A stretch of DNA of 64,000 nt, from contig DIAM01000004.1 of the NCBI GenBank assembly GCA_002416505.1, positions 89,173 through 153,172 of the forward strand, read 5' to 3'. The notes under the pieces are model-generated. The model worked only from the letters and a program-made list of their open reading frames with translations, was not told the DNA's origin and made no database searches. This stretch comes from Gammaproteobacteria bacterium UBA5078. GTDB lineage: Bacteria > Pseudomonadota > Gammaproteobacteria > Pseudomonadales > Pseudohongiellaceae. Positions 35,973-45,474 of the stretch are shown here, piece after piece (the stretch's first letter is position 1; the number at the start of each line of letters is the position of its first letter). Both the position numbers and the translations under genes were made by a program.

Positions 35973-36080
35973 ATGCGCCTGATCCTGATTCTACTCCTAA
36001 GCTGCAGCCTACTGTGCTGTGGTCAAAAGGGCCCTCTCCAGCGGCCGGACCAGACCGCCTCATTGGTGACCGCCGCCTAG
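35973..36080 (+). CDS. lptM: Small lipoprotein LptM (YifL/LppL type)
   Basis: A 35-residue protein: a short hydrophobic leader MRLILILLLSCSLLC, then CGQKGPLQRP. CGQKGPL is the diagnostic sequence of LptM, the tiny outer-membrane lipoprotein that helps mature the LPS translocon LptD. It always lies upstream of lysA-dapF, as here (lysA starts 34 bases after its stop). The residue before the lipidated Cys is another Cys, where Gly or Ala is usual. Confidence 0.85.
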   Translation: MRLILILLLSCSLLCCGQKGPLQRPDQTASLVTAA

Positions 36081-36114
36081 GCAACACCCTAACCCTTTCG
36101 ACTCAGGTTAAATC

Positions 36115-37362
36115 ATGGAACCCTTCCTCTACCGAGACAATGCCTTATTTGCTGAAAACCTGCCCATCGCGTCTATCGCGCAAGAGCATGGCACCCCCTG
36201 TTTTATCTACTCCCGCGCCGCCTTAGAGCACAATCTACTGGCCTATGAACAAGCGCTCCAAGGCGTCGAGCACCTGACTTGCTTCGCCGTCAAAGCCAAC
36301 TCAAACCTCGCGGTGCTTGGGGTTTTGGCACGCCTAGGCGCCGGCTTCGACATCGTCTCAGGCGGCGAGTTAGAGCGCGTAATAAGGGCGGGCGGAGATG
36401 CCAGCAAGGTGATTTTCTCGGGCCTCGGCAAGACCGAGGGCGAGATCGCGAAGGCCCTGGAGTTAGGCATACGCTGCTTCAATATCGAATCCGAGCCTGA
36501 GCTGGACCGCATCAATAGCGTGGCTGCGCAGCTCGGCAAGCGAGCGCCGATCTCTCTGCGCGTCAATCCCGACGTCGATGCTGGCACTCACCCCTATATC
36601 TCCACGGGCTTGAAGGAGAATAAGTTCGGCATCGCCATCGAGAGTGCGGCCCAGGTCTATCTGCGCGCCGCGGCGATGAGCAATATCGATATCGTTGGCA
36701 TCGACTGTCATATCGGCTCGCAGCTCACCACCATCGCGCCCTATCTCGATGCCATCGATCGCCTGTTGATGCTATTGGATGAGCTGAAGGCTCATGGCAT
36801 CCACATCGAGCACTTCGACATCGGCGGCGGCCTCGGCGTGAACTATCGCGACGAAACCCCTCCCGCGACGGCGGATTTCATCGCCGCGGTACTAGCCAAG
36901 ATCGAGGGCCGGGGCCTTGCCCTATTCCTCGAGCCTGGCCGCTCGATCTGCGCCAATGCCGGGATTTTCGTGACGAAGGTGGAGTATTTAAAGCACACCT
37001 CCCATAAGAATTTTGCTATTGTTGATGGCGCTATGAATGACCTGCTAAGACCCGCACTGTATGGCGCTTGGCAGGAAATTGTGCCCGTTAATAAGGGCGG
37101 CGCCGACAAACCGCTACTGAGCTTCGATGTGGTTGGTCCAGTCTGTGAATCGGCCGACTTCCTCGGCAAGGATCGTCCCTTGGCATTGACCCAAGGAGAT
37201 TTGCTAGCAGTGCGCACGGCCGGCGCCTATGGCTTCGTGATGAGCTCCAATTACAACACCCGCAATCGGGCGGCGGAGATCATGGTCGACGGAGACACGG
37301 CGACCGTTGTGCGCGAGCGCGAGACATTGGATTACCAGCTGTCTTTAGAACGAACACTGTAG
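36115..37362 (+). CDS. lysA: Diaminopimelate decarboxylase
   Basis: A 415-residue PLP enzyme, last step of lysine synthesis. PLP lysine in CFAVKANSNLAVL, EPGRSICANAG, HIGSQ, GGGLGVNYRDE and the C-terminal GPVCESADFLGKDR with the catalytic Cys are all present. It lies between lptM and dapF, the usual order. Confidence 0.97.
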   Translation: MEPFLYRDNALFAENLPIASIAQEHGTPCFIYSRAALEHNLLAYEQALQGVEHLTCFAVKANSNLAVLGVLARLGAGFDIVSGGELERVIRAGGDASKVIFSGLGKTEGEIAKALELGIRCFNIESEPELDRINSVAAQLGKRAPISLRVNPDVDAGTHPYISTGLKENKFGIAIESAAQVYLRAAAMSNIDIVGIDCHIGSQLTTIAPYLDAIDRLLMLLDELKAHGIHIEHFDIGGGLGVNYRDETPPATADFIAAVLAKIEGRGLALFLEPGRSICANAGIFVTKVEYLKHTSHKNFAIVDGAMNDLLRPALYGAWQEIVPVNKGGADKPLLSFDVVGPVCESADFLGKDRPLALTQGDLLAVRTAGAYGFVMSSNYNTRNRAAEIMVDGDTATVVRERETLDYQLSLERTL

Positions 37363-37387
37363 CCAAAGGCAAATCGATCGAGAAAAT

Positions 37388-38239
37388 ATGATTTTACCTT
37401 TTACAAAAATGCATGGCCTTGGCAACGACTTCATGGTGTTGGACCTTATCTCCCACCCCGTCAGCCTAACTGCCACTCAAATCCAGAGGCTTGCCGATCG
37501 CCATTTCGGCATCGGCTTCGACCAGCTATTGCTGATCGAAGCTCCTACGCAGCCCGATGTCGATTTCAACTATCGCATCTTCAACTGCGATGGCTCCGAG
37601 GTTGAACACTGCGGCAACGGCGCACGCTGCTTTGCCCGCTTCGTCCTGGATAAGGGCCTGACCACACTCAATACAATTCGCGTCAAGACTAGCCGCGGCA
37701 TCATCGTATTGCACGTGGAAGAGGATGGCTTCGTCACCGTCGACATGGGACAGCCCGACTTCACTCCAAGCGCCTTACCCTTTAGCGCAACGCAGGCGGA
37801 CAGCTATCAGCGCGAGATCACGCTGAACGGTCACACACAGACCGTGCATTTCTATGCCGTCTCTGTGGGCAATCCGCACGCGGTTATCTGCGTCGACGAT
37901 GTCGCCAGCACCGCCGTGGGCGAGATTGGCGCAGCACTTGGGGCACATCCCGATTTTGCGCAGGGGGTCAACATAGGCTTTATGCAGGTCATCGCCCGCG
38001 GCCAGATCAAATTGCGCGTATTCGAGCGTGGCGTCGGGGAAACCCAAGCCTGTGGCACTGGCGCCTGCGCGGCCGTGGTGTGCGGTCATGCCGCCGGCCT
38101 ACTCGATAACGACGTGGTCGCCCATCTTAGCGGCGGCGACCTGCGCCTAAGCTGGGCAGGCCCTGGCAGCCCGGTAATCATGCGCGGCCCCGCCACTAGC
38201 GTTTTCGAAGGCAGCATTGAATTAGACACCGTTTCATAA
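37388..38239 (+). CDS. dapF: Diaminopimelate epimerase
   Basis: A 283-residue cofactor-free epimerase that converts LL- to meso-diaminopimelate for lysine and peptidoglycan. The two catalytic cysteines lie in EHCGNGARC and ETQACGTGACAA. N terminus FTKMHGLGNDFMVLD is typical. It starts 25 bases after lysA. Confidence 0.97.
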   Translation: MILPFTKMHGLGNDFMVLDLISHPVSLTATQIQRLADRHFGIGFDQLLLIEAPTQPDVDFNYRIFNCDGSEVEHCGNGARCFARFVLDKGLTTLNTIRVKTSRGIIVLHVEEDGFVTVDMGQPDFTPSALPFSATQADSYQREITLNGHTQTVHFYAVSVGNPHAVICVDDVASTAVGEIGAALGAHPDFAQGVNIGFMQVIARGQIKLRVFERGVGETQACGTGACAAVVCGHAAGLLDNDVVAHLSGGDLRLSWAGPGSPVIMRGPATSVFEGSIELDTVS

Positions 38240-38267
38240 TCATCGTGACGAAAAGTGAAGAGAGCGT

Positions 38268-38969
38268 ATGAATAGCGACACCTCTGCAAAGCAAGGCTCC
38301 GACAAGAATGATGTAAGCGCCGACCAAGTCGCGGCCTACCTGCAAAAGCATCCCGATTTTTTTATCAATCGAGATAGCCTGTTGGAGCAGATCACCCTTC
38401 CCCATGAGAGCGGCAAAGCAATATCTCTGCTGGAGCGCCAGGTCAAGATACTGCGCGAGCGCAGCATCGAGTCTCGCCACACGCTCAACACCTTGATGGA
38501 GAATGCTAAGTATAATGATCAACTGTTCAGCGTCACCCGCGCATTGATCCTGGCGTTGCTTATCGAAGACGAAGTCTCCCAGATCGCCAGCGCCACCGAG
38601 GCCAACCTCAATACGCAACCGGGCATCGATGTTAGCAGCGTGATCCTGTTCGAAACCGAACACCTCAATAATGTCGGCAACACTCGGCTCGAGTCCACCG
38701 ATTTCCTGCAAGAGAGCTTTCCAACGCTACTGCGTGATCGCAAGACTATCTGCAAGAGTATCGAGAAGGAGACAGCGAACTTCCTGTTCCCGCATCGCGG
38801 CGGTGGCATTCGTTCAGTGGCGCTATGCCCGATCGGGCGCGAGCGTATGCTAGGGGTGTTAGCGATTGGCAACAAGTCGCACGACTACTTCCATCCAGAG
38901 CTAGACACTCTCTTCCTTGACTTTATCGGCGAGGTGCTCGAGTCGATAATTATACGTAAGATCAATTGA
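38268..38969 (+). CDS. DUF484 family protein
   Basis: A 233-residue, GAF-like protein: DQVAAYLQKHPDFFINRDSLLEQITLPHESGKAISLLERQV, then RSVALCPIGRERMLGVLAIGN. DUF484 follows dapF in most gammaproteobacteria, usually with xerC next; here xerC is missing and a PIG-L gene follows 10 bases on. Function unknown. GAAGAG precedes the ATG. Confidence 0.92.
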   Translation: MNSDTSAKQGSDKNDVSADQVAAYLQKHPDFFINRDSLLEQITLPHESGKAISLLERQVKILRERSIESRHTLNTLMENAKYNDQLFSVTRALILALLIEDEVSQIASATEANLNTQPGIDVSSVILFETEHLNNVGNTRLESTDFLQESFPTLLRDRKTICKSIEKETANFLFPHRGGGIRSVALCPIGRERMLGVLAIGNKSHDYFHPELDTLFLDFIGEVLESIIIRKIN

Positions 38970-38979
38970 GAGCTAGCCG

Positions 38980-39804
38980 ATGGAATCGCGATTAACGCCC
39001 TATCAAGCCAGCGCCACAATACCCTGTACTAAGGCGCTCGTTTTTGCCCCGCATCCCGACGATGAGACCTTGGGCTGCGGTGGCTTGTTAGCGGCGTTTC
39101 AGGAAGCCAAGATTCCCACCCAAGCGATACTGGTTACGTCGGGAGACTTCGGCGAGCATGGCAAGCAAGGCAGTGCCGTGCGCGAGGACGAAACTCGGGC
39201 CGCCGCGCGCATTCTTGGCATCCAGAGCGTCGACTTCTGGCAGGTGAAAGATCGCAGCGTGCGCTGTGATGAACCCTCGATAGAGGCGGCGCGCTTAGCC
39301 ATCATCGAAAGCGGTGCAGACCTAATACTTACAACCTCGTTCAACGAGATCCATCCCGACCATCGCGCTACTGCATGGCTCGTAATCGAGGCTACAAGGC
39401 GCCTTGTCAGCGAGGGAAAAGATTTGCGTGTCGCCATGTATGAGGTCGGCGCTCCGCTCGCGCGCGTCGACGTGCTGATCGACATCACCGCTTACGAGGC
39501 CAAGAAACGTGCCGCTATCGCCGTGTACCACTCGCAGCTGAACATCTCGCCCTTCGACGAATACATCTTCGCGCTGAATCATTTCCGGACCTATACACTG
39601 CCTGTTCAGGTGAAGTATGCAGAAGCCTTCTGCCTTCTAACACCCGAGTTACTGCGCCAACCTCATTTACTCAGCGAGGCCGAGCTGATGCGTCAAGAGC
39701 GCCTGCAGCTGACCGATGTGCCGATGCCAGAGGTGTATCGCCCTTTGCCGACAAAGAGCTTCTTGCACTCTCTGTTTAAAAAATTTTTAGGAGCCAATCA
39801 TTAA
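38980..39804 (+). CDS. PIG-L (LmbE-like) family N-deacetylase
   Basis: A 274-residue deacetylase: FAPHPDDETLGCGGL holds the zinc ligands and catalytic Asp of the HPDDE motif, and NEIHPDHRAT provides the second His pair. Such enzymes remove acetyl groups from GlcNAc-type sugars. Next to three glycosyltransferase genes it most likely modifies a sugar of the same glycan. It is the first gene after DUF484, only 10 bases downstream. Confidence 0.9.
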   Translation: MESRLTPYQASATIPCTKALVFAPHPDDETLGCGGLLAAFQEAKIPTQAILVTSGDFGEHGKQGSAVREDETRAAARILGIQSVDFWQVKDRSVRCDEPSIEAARLAIIESGADLILTTSFNEIHPDHRATAWLVIEATRRLVSEGKDLRVAMYEVGAPLARVDVLIDITAYEAKKRAAIAVYHSQLNISPFDEYIFALNHFRTYTLPVQVKYAEAFCLLTPELLRQPHLLSEAELMRQERLQLTDVPMPEVYRPLPTKSFLHSLFKKFLGANH

Positions 39805-39859
39805 CAACCTCGATCCAATTTCAACAGTAGAGGTCAGCCCACGCGCTGAAGAGCCTCCA

Positions 39860-42800
39860 TTGGTTTCAATACTGTGCCGAAGCATGAACCGGCCGGTGTT
39901 GATCGATGCGCTACTCTCGGTGGATAAACAGACTTATCCAAATCTGGAGATCGTGCTCATAGACAGCACTGGCGTTGGATTGGATGTATACAAGTCTACG
40001 ACTATAAGAACAAGCTTACGCGAAGTAAGTAGCGGGACTCCATGGAATAGACCCGCCGCAGCGAATGTCGCCCTAGCCAATGCCAAGGGTGATTTTCTAA
40101 TATTCTTAGACGAAGACGATCTTATCGCGCCTCGCCATATCGAAGAGTTGATGCAAGCGCTCTCTGAGAACCCCACTTATCTGCTTGCCTATAGTAATAC
40201 CCAAGTAATCGATATCGATGGCTCACCTACCGATTTTATTTTCTCTCGATCTTTCGACGCGGCGCTGTTGAAACAAGACAATTATCTGCCGATTCACTCC
40301 GTCCTTTTTTCCAGCTCCCTCAGAGATTTTGGCTGCAAGTTCGACGAGCACTTAGATATCTACGAAGACTGGGATTTCTGGCTGCAATGCTCTACCCATT
40401 CCGACTTCTACCATCTTCCAGTATTAGGCGCTTTCTACAGGAAAGGCGGCACTTCTGGCACCTCTCTCAACTCTCAGCGAGAGAAATATCAGAAGGGCAG
40501 CAACTCTTATGAGGCGCGAGTGAAAATATTCGACAAATGGATGAGCAGCATCGACGGCGAGCAGTTCAATACCATTATCGGAGAACTCGATAGAAGCGAC
40601 TATGTAAATAAGGTAGAGGAAGAATTAGCGTCGAAGCGCGAACATATCGAAGAACTAGATCGCTATATTGCAGATCTCTCTCGCACTATCACTGACAGAG
40701 ATGCCGATATCAGTGCGATCAGCTCGCAAGTTAGCGCGCTAGAGGGTGAGTATAGAATTCTAGAAACCTACGCTATTTCACTGCGAAGTGCCCTGAGTGA
40801 GATTCAGTCCAGTCGGCTTTGGCAACTATGCTTGATCGCCCGAAAGCCATTCTCTTTACTCAAAAGAACTAAGCAACGCTTAGGCCTTAGCGTGACTAAC
40901 ACTGCGCTTGGCAAGCGTGTATACCAAGCCGTGAAGGGCTCGAAGAAGGCAGATACCACAGCGCTGGAGACAAACACAGACCCACTCGAGCTGAAGAGAA
41001 TGTATTCGGAGAAAGCGAACAAGGCACTGTCCGAGTTTATCGCCGGTGAGGGCAAGATCGTTTTCCCACAATCGGATAGCCCAAAAGTCTCTATTATTAT
41101 CATCCTTTTTAATCAAGCGCCACTGTCCTTGCTTTGTTTTCAGTCTTTGCTTGATACGATTAGCATTGCGACGGAGGTGATTATAATCGACAACGCCTCC
41201 TCCGATAACACTCAACAACTTTTGGAAAAATGCACCGGGGCGACGATTATCTACAACGAATCCAATGTCGGTTTTGTTGAGGCAGTCAATCAAGGCGCTG
41301 CCGCCTCGAGGGGCGAGCATATCCTCTTGCTCAACAACGACGCGATACTGCAAAAAGATGCCGTTGAGAACGCGGTTGAGACACTGGAATCCGATGAACA
41401 GATCGGCGCAGTTGGCGGAAAAATAGTCTTGCTGGACGGCTCCCTCCAAGAGGCGGGAAGTATTGTCTGGAACGATGCCAGCTGCCTTGGCTATGGTCGT
41501 GGTCGCAACCCAAATGATCCCGAGTTTATGTTTCAACGCGAGGTGGACTACTGCTCAGGAGCGTTCCTGCTGATAAAAAACCATCTCTTTAAGCAATTGA
41601 ATGGTTTCGATCTCGATTACGCCCCTGCTTACTATGAAGAATCCGACTTCTGTTTCCGCCTAAAAAAACTTGGCTATAAAGTTATTTATGAACCCAGAGC
41701 CATAGTGATTCACTACGAGTTCGCGAGTTCCGGCGGATACTCTAATGCGAGCAAGCTACAGATTGCACACCGAGAGATATTTGCACAAAAACATGCGGAC
41801 GCTTTGAAAGCCAAGTTAGCTCCCGCCGAGGGCAATATATTGTTGGCGAGGGAGATCTCACAGAAACCCCGCATCCTTGTTATCGACGATAGGGTGCCAC
41901 ACGTAGGCTTAGGGGCAGGATATCCACGCTGCAGACACATCCTTAAAGATTTGCACGGCTTAGGCCTACAGATCACTTTCTATCCACTACGCATGCCCTT
42001 TGAGCAATGGCAAGACACCTACGCAACTCTGCCAGCCGATATTGAGGTAATGCTCGACTCAGGCACGGACAAATTGGCGACTTTCCTTCTGGATCGCAAA
42101 GACTACTACGAGCACATTCTGGTAAGTCGCGATCACAATATGAAATTCCTCAATGAACTTCTTGTGACTCACGAGGGGCTGCTCGGTAGTAGTGAACTGA
42201 TATATGATGCCGAGGCGATCGCGGCGAGTAGGGAGGTCTTGCGCTTACGCCTACTGGGCAGTGACGTTTCCGATGAGCAAGCCATAGACGCTTTGAACAA
42301 AGAGATTTCCGTCGCCCGTCTCGCCGACTCAGTCATTTGCGTCTCAGATTCCGAGGCAATGCAGTTCGAGCACGCCGGGCATAGCAGCGTCTATACTTTA
42401 GGGCACTCATGTGAAGTAAAGCAAACTCCCAATGCATTCGAGCACCGGAAAGATTTTCTATTCGTCGGCTCACTTCAAGACAATGGTTCGCCCAATGTGG
42501 ACTCATTGATCTGGTTCGCCGAACAGATATTTCCTAAGATTCAACAGTCTGTACAGGACGATGTTCGAGTGATCGTCGTCGGCTTAAACGGTGCTAGCGA
42601 GCTTAACGGTATTAAGAACCCTGCCTTTAAATTCCTTGGCATGCAAGACGACCTTACGCAGTTTTACAATTCCTGCCGCGTCTTCATAGCACCCACCAGA
42701 TTCGCGGCGGGAATACCTCATAAAATTCATGAGGCCGCCGCACATGGCATTCCTGTAGTCGCGACCGACTTACTAGTCAGTCAGCTTGGCTGGGAAAATG

Positions 42801-42982
42801 AAGTCGAAATTTTGTCTTCGGAAGGCGCGCAGAGCTTTGCAACAAACTGTATTCGACTCTATGGCGACAAGGATCTTTGGAATGGAATCCTCGAGAAGTC
42901 CCTCGAGGCCGTTGATCGTGATTGCAGCCCCGAATCGTTCCTAGAGAAACTTAAAAAGATTTTCGTTCGAAAAGCTAAGTAG
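39860..42982 (+). CDS. Multidomain glycosyltransferase (GT2 - coiled coil - GT2 - GT4-like)
   Basis: A 1040-residue protein. Residues 1-220 form a GT2 fold (LVSILCRSMNRP, DEDD metal motif in IFLDEDD, EDWDFW). Residues 245-315 form a charged coiled coil (EEELASKREHIEELDRY). Residues 405-640 form a second GT2 domain of the rhamnosyltransferase type (VSIIIILFNQ, LLLNNDA, YYEESDFCFRL). Residues 680-1035 form a GT4-like domain with FLFVGSLQDN and HKIHEAAAHGIPVVATD. It probably adds several sugars in turn to a surface glycan. Start: TTG at 39860 after GAAGAG. The frame is open back to 39791, and an ATT at 39800 after AGGAG overlaps the PIG-L stop, so an unusual start there is possible. Confidence 0.88.
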   Translation: MVSILCRSMNRPVLIDALLSVDKQTYPNLEIVLIDSTGVGLDVYKSTTIRTSLREVSSGTPWNRPAAANVALANAKGDFLIFLDEDDLIAPRHIEELMQALSENPTYLLAYSNTQVIDIDGSPTDFIFSRSFDAALLKQDNYLPIHSVLFSSSLRDFGCKFDEHLDIYEDWDFWLQCSTHSDFYHLPVLGAFYRKGGTSGTSLNSQREKYQKGSNSYEARVKIFDKWMSSIDGEQFNTIIGELDRSDYVNKVEEELASKREHIEELDRYIADLSRTITDRDADISAISSQVSALEGEYRILETYAISLRSALSEIQSSRLWQLCLIARKPFSLLKRTKQRLGLSVTNTALGKRVYQAVKGSKKADTTALETNTDPLELKRMYSEKANKALSEFIAGEGKIVFPQSDSPKVSIIIILFNQAPLSLLCFQSLLDTISIATEVIIIDNASSDNTQQLLEKCTGATIIYNESNVGFVEAVNQGAAASRGEHILLLNNDAILQKDAVENAVETLESDEQIGAVGGKIVLLDGSLQEAGSIVWNDASCLGYGRGRNPNDPEFMFQREVDYCSGAFLLIKNHLFKQLNGFDLDYAPAYYEESDFCFRLKKLGYKVIYEPRAIVIHYEFASSGGYSNASKLQIAHREIFAQKHADALKAKLAPAEGNILLAREISQKPRILVIDDRVPHVGLGAGYPRCRHILKDLHGLGLQITFYPLRMPFEQWQDTYATLPADIEVMLDSGTDKLATFLLDRKDYYEHILVSRDHNMKFLNELLVTHEGLLGSSELIYDAEAIAASREVLRLRLLGSDVSDEQAIDALNKEISVARLADSVICVSDSEAMQFEHAGHSSVYTLGHSCEVKQTPNAFEHRKDFLFVGSLQDNGSPNVDSLIWFAEQIFPKIQQSVQDDVRVIVVGLNGASELNGIKNPAFKFLGMQDDLTQFYNSCRVFIAPTRFAAGIPHKIHEAAAHGIPVVATDLLVSQLGWENEVEILSSEGAQSFATNCIRLYGDKDLWNGILEKSLEAVDRDCSPESFLEKLKKIFVRKAK

Positions 42983-43042
42983 TTCGTGCCGAGAGCTCTC
43001 CCTGGTGTGCGCATCGCGAGCGATCACAAACTATCGGTCGCA

Positions 43043-43987
43043 CTAGCTAAACAGGAACAGGAAACCCTTCAAGACCAAATTTCGCAGCCAGCGATAAGGG
43101 CTACCCATCCACAAGGCGAAACTGAGCACAAAGACGTCGCGGTTCTTCAAGTTGGCATGATATCGCCCAGCGAACGTTTCCGCCTGTGTACTTAGCGCCA
43201 TAGTGATGGCATCGAAACTCGGGTCATTGAGTTTGCGCAACTTGCGCAATGAGAAGCCAGAGGAGGTCAGTGGTTTAGCCCCTAGCGTATTATTCTCATG
43301 CTGCCGATAGTCGATTAGGGCTTCCGCGATAGGCCTCACTTGGCCGATTGAGGACGTCACCAATGCCAACCACCAGTCGTGCATGATGGCTTGAGCTGGG
43401 ATCGGGCTTGCCAGCTGCGCGAGTTTCTCGTTGATTACGGCGGTACAGCCTGTGACCGAGTTGCTGACCAACATCCGCGCAAAGCTATTCTTCCGCGCAC
43501 GTATACCTTGGTAGGCAAAAAACGATGGCGCGAGCTCTCGTCCCTGCGCGTCGACAACGCGCAGATCGCTGTGCACCAAGCAGGCTCGATACGGGTGTTC
43601 GCCCTCTAAGGCGAGCATCGCCTGCATCGACTTGCCTATCTTGTCGGGATGCCACACGTCGTCTTGGTCGCAGCACATGATATAGGCCTGCTCTAAACCG
43701 AGGGACTCCTTGTGCTCCAACACATAGGTGATGAGCGTCGAGAAGCTAGTGCTAGCGCCAAGGTTCTCGAAGCTCTCTAAGAGTCGAAATTTTCCCGGAT
43801 GCGTGCGGGCATAATCCTGCACAATACTCGGCGTGCTGTCCGCGGAGCCGTCATCGCGCACGACAATCACAAAGTCTGTGTAATCCTGAGCCAGCAGGGA
43901 GTCGAGCTGGGGCCTGATAAAGTCCTCGCCATTGTAAGTGGCTAATACGATGGCAACTCTAGGCAACGCTGTGGGTGCTTCGCTCAC
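43043..43987 (-). CDS. Family 2 glycosyltransferase
   Basis: A 314-residue GT2 enzyme: VAIVLATYNGEDFIRPQLDSLLAQDYTDF, RDDGSADST, CDQDDVWHPDKI as the DxD motif, and MHDWWLAL. This subgroup is often called rhamnosyl- or alpha-L-glycosyltransferase of polysaccharide clusters. The GTG start overlaps the stop of the upstream GT gene by 4 bases, so both are translated together. Convergent with the 1040-residue transferase. Confidence 0.9.
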   Translation of the reverse strand: MSEAPTALPRVAIVLATYNGEDFIRPQLDSLLAQDYTDFVIVVRDDGSADSTPSIVQDYARTHPGKFRLLESFENLGASTSFSTLITYVLEHKESLGLEQAYIMCCDQDDVWHPDKIGKSMQAMLALEGEHPYRACLVHSDLRVVDAQGRELAPSFFAYQGIRARKNSFARMLVSNSVTGCTAVINEKLAQLASPIPAQAIMHDWWLALVTSSIGQVRPIAEALIDYRQHENNTLGAKPLTSSGFSLRKLRKLNDPSFDAITMALSTQAETFAGRYHANLKNRDVFVLSFALWMGSPYRWLRNLVLKGFLFLFS

Positions 43988-44898
43988 TTAAGTTGCCTCG
44001 CTGAGTCCGCCAATCCTCGGCGAATATTTGCCCAGTATTGCGCGCGTTGGGAGGTGAACACTAGCAACCAGAGCGTCTTGAGTAGGAAGCGAGGAAAGTC
44101 GCGTAGCTTCCACGCCAGGGGCGCATACGCCTCCCGATACAGGCTGAAGCGATTGCGCGTAGAGTAGTAGCTGCGCAGTGGGCTATGACTCACGATCAGC
44201 CCCGCCTTGACCCAAGCGCTATCGTCTTGCACACCAATACTATGCTGTAGTTCTGTCTTGCCAGTCCCCACTACTACGAAGCCCTTAGCGATGGCGCGGA
44301 AACACCACTCGAGATCGATATTATCGATGAAGTAGGATTCGCGCATCGTGCCGATCTGCGCCAAATGGTCGAGGTTGATTAGGCACCCTGAGGAGATTAA
44401 AAACTCTGCGTAGAAGAGCTGCGTACTGCCCGGAATTACTCTATCGCTGCGCCCGAACATACGGCTGAATACTTTGAAGGGCGTGGCCTTATTATTGCGC
44501 GGGCTTCTGAGGCGCGGCCCAACTGCCGCGACTGGCGCATTGCAAAGCAACGCAGCCTCTTGGTAACTCGCCTGCATATCGGCAAAGAAAGAGACCGGCA
44601 CCTGGCTATCCTGATCGAATAGAACTGCGAAGCCATAGCCGGCCGCAGCGGCCTCCTCGAGCCCGATATTCAGCGCCGCTGCGAGACCTATATTGCTCTC
44701 CAGACGATGGACAGCAAGGCAGCGTGACGCGCTGCCCGCGCGCTCAAGAAAATCGACGGCGTTGCTAGAGGCATTGTCTATAAGAACGAAATCGGCTTGA
44801 GCGCCCACTTGCTCCACGAGGGCGAGCAACACAGCGACATCAGGCTCGAAGCTGACGATGATGGCGCAAGGGCTACTCTGATTGGCTTGCTTGAACAT
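43984..44898 (-). CDS. Family 2 glycosyltransferase, rhamnosyltransferase-like
   Basis: A 304-residue GT2 enzyme of the WbbL/RfbF-like group: AIIVSFEPDVAVLLALVEQV, FVLIDNASSNA, LESNIGLAAALNIGLEEA, VLFDQDSQVP as the metal motif, SSGCLINLDHLAQIG and YFIDNIDLEWCFRA. Starts ATG. First gene of the leftward GT pair. Confidence 0.9.
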   Translation of the reverse strand: MFKQANQSSPCAIIVSFEPDVAVLLALVEQVGAQADFVLIDNASSNAVDFLERAGSASRCLAVHRLESNIGLAAALNIGLEEAAAAGYGFAVLFDQDSQVPVSFFADMQASYQEAALLCNAPVAAVGPRLRSPRNNKATPFKVFSRMFGRSDRVIPGSTQLFYAEFLISSGCLINLDHLAQIGTMRESYFIDNIDLEWCFRAIAKGFVVVGTGKTELQHSIGVQDDSAWVKAGLIVSHSPLRSYYSTRNRFSLYREAYAPLAWKLRDFPRFLLKTLWLLVFTSQRAQYWANIRRGLADSARQLK

Positions 44899-44935
44899 TG
44901 TGCTGGCCCTTAAGCATGAAGAGTTTAGCCCTGCC

Positions 44936-45439
44936 TCACTCCGGCAAATCGATGGCTACTTGCAGGCGGTCCGGGAAGCGCAAACGCTGCATTAGGAAAA
45001 AAGCGATCGAGGCTATGCCCAAGATCAGACCAGTGACGACGCCGGCGTCAACAATGCCGCGCCACGGCTGTGGCAGCAGACGCACTATTAGCACAAAGCA
45101 AATAATCATGCTGGTCAGCCCAAACGAGAGCAGTTTGCGGCGTCGAGTGGCGTGGATATAACCCATGCAAAATACCGGAGCGAAGAGGATATGCAGTAGG
45201 CGTGGGTTAGCGCTTAGATAGCTAGCCCTGGCCACCACACGCGGGGCAAAGCCCAGATGAAAGCCCTTATAGCCTTCCGCATAGGCCATATAGAGGATAC
45301 TGACGGCAAGCATGGACCAATGAACTATCTCTAGATCATAGGACGACAACTCGAAGGCCATCGGGGATAGGCGCAGCACTGCAAATAGCAGAAGTAACAC
45401 CACGCCCCCAACGCCCCACGCGAACCCTAATGTTTTCAA
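44936..45439 (-). CDS. Hypothetical membrane protein
   Basis: A 167-residue protein with four hydrophobic segments (residues 5-22, 40-53, 83-94, 106-122 and about 134-150 partly merged), e.g. GVGGVVLLLLFAVLRL and SMIICFVLIVRLL. It resembles a conserved proteobacterial membrane protein of unknown function. The start appears to be TTG. It lies between the GT pair and the ChpA-like gene, both on the same strand, 35 bases after the latter. Confidence 0.65.
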   Translation of the reverse strand: MKTLGFAWGVGGVVLLLLFAVLRLSPMAFELSSYDLEIVHWSMLAVSILYMAYAEGYKGFHLGFAPRVVARASYLSANPRLLHILFAPVFCMGYIHATRRRKLLSFGLTSMIICFVLIVRLLPQPWRGIVDAGVVTGLILGIASIAFFLMQRLRFPDRLQVAIDLPE

Positions 45440-45474
45440 AGTCTTGCTTACCCGAATGAATTACGAAGGCGGCA

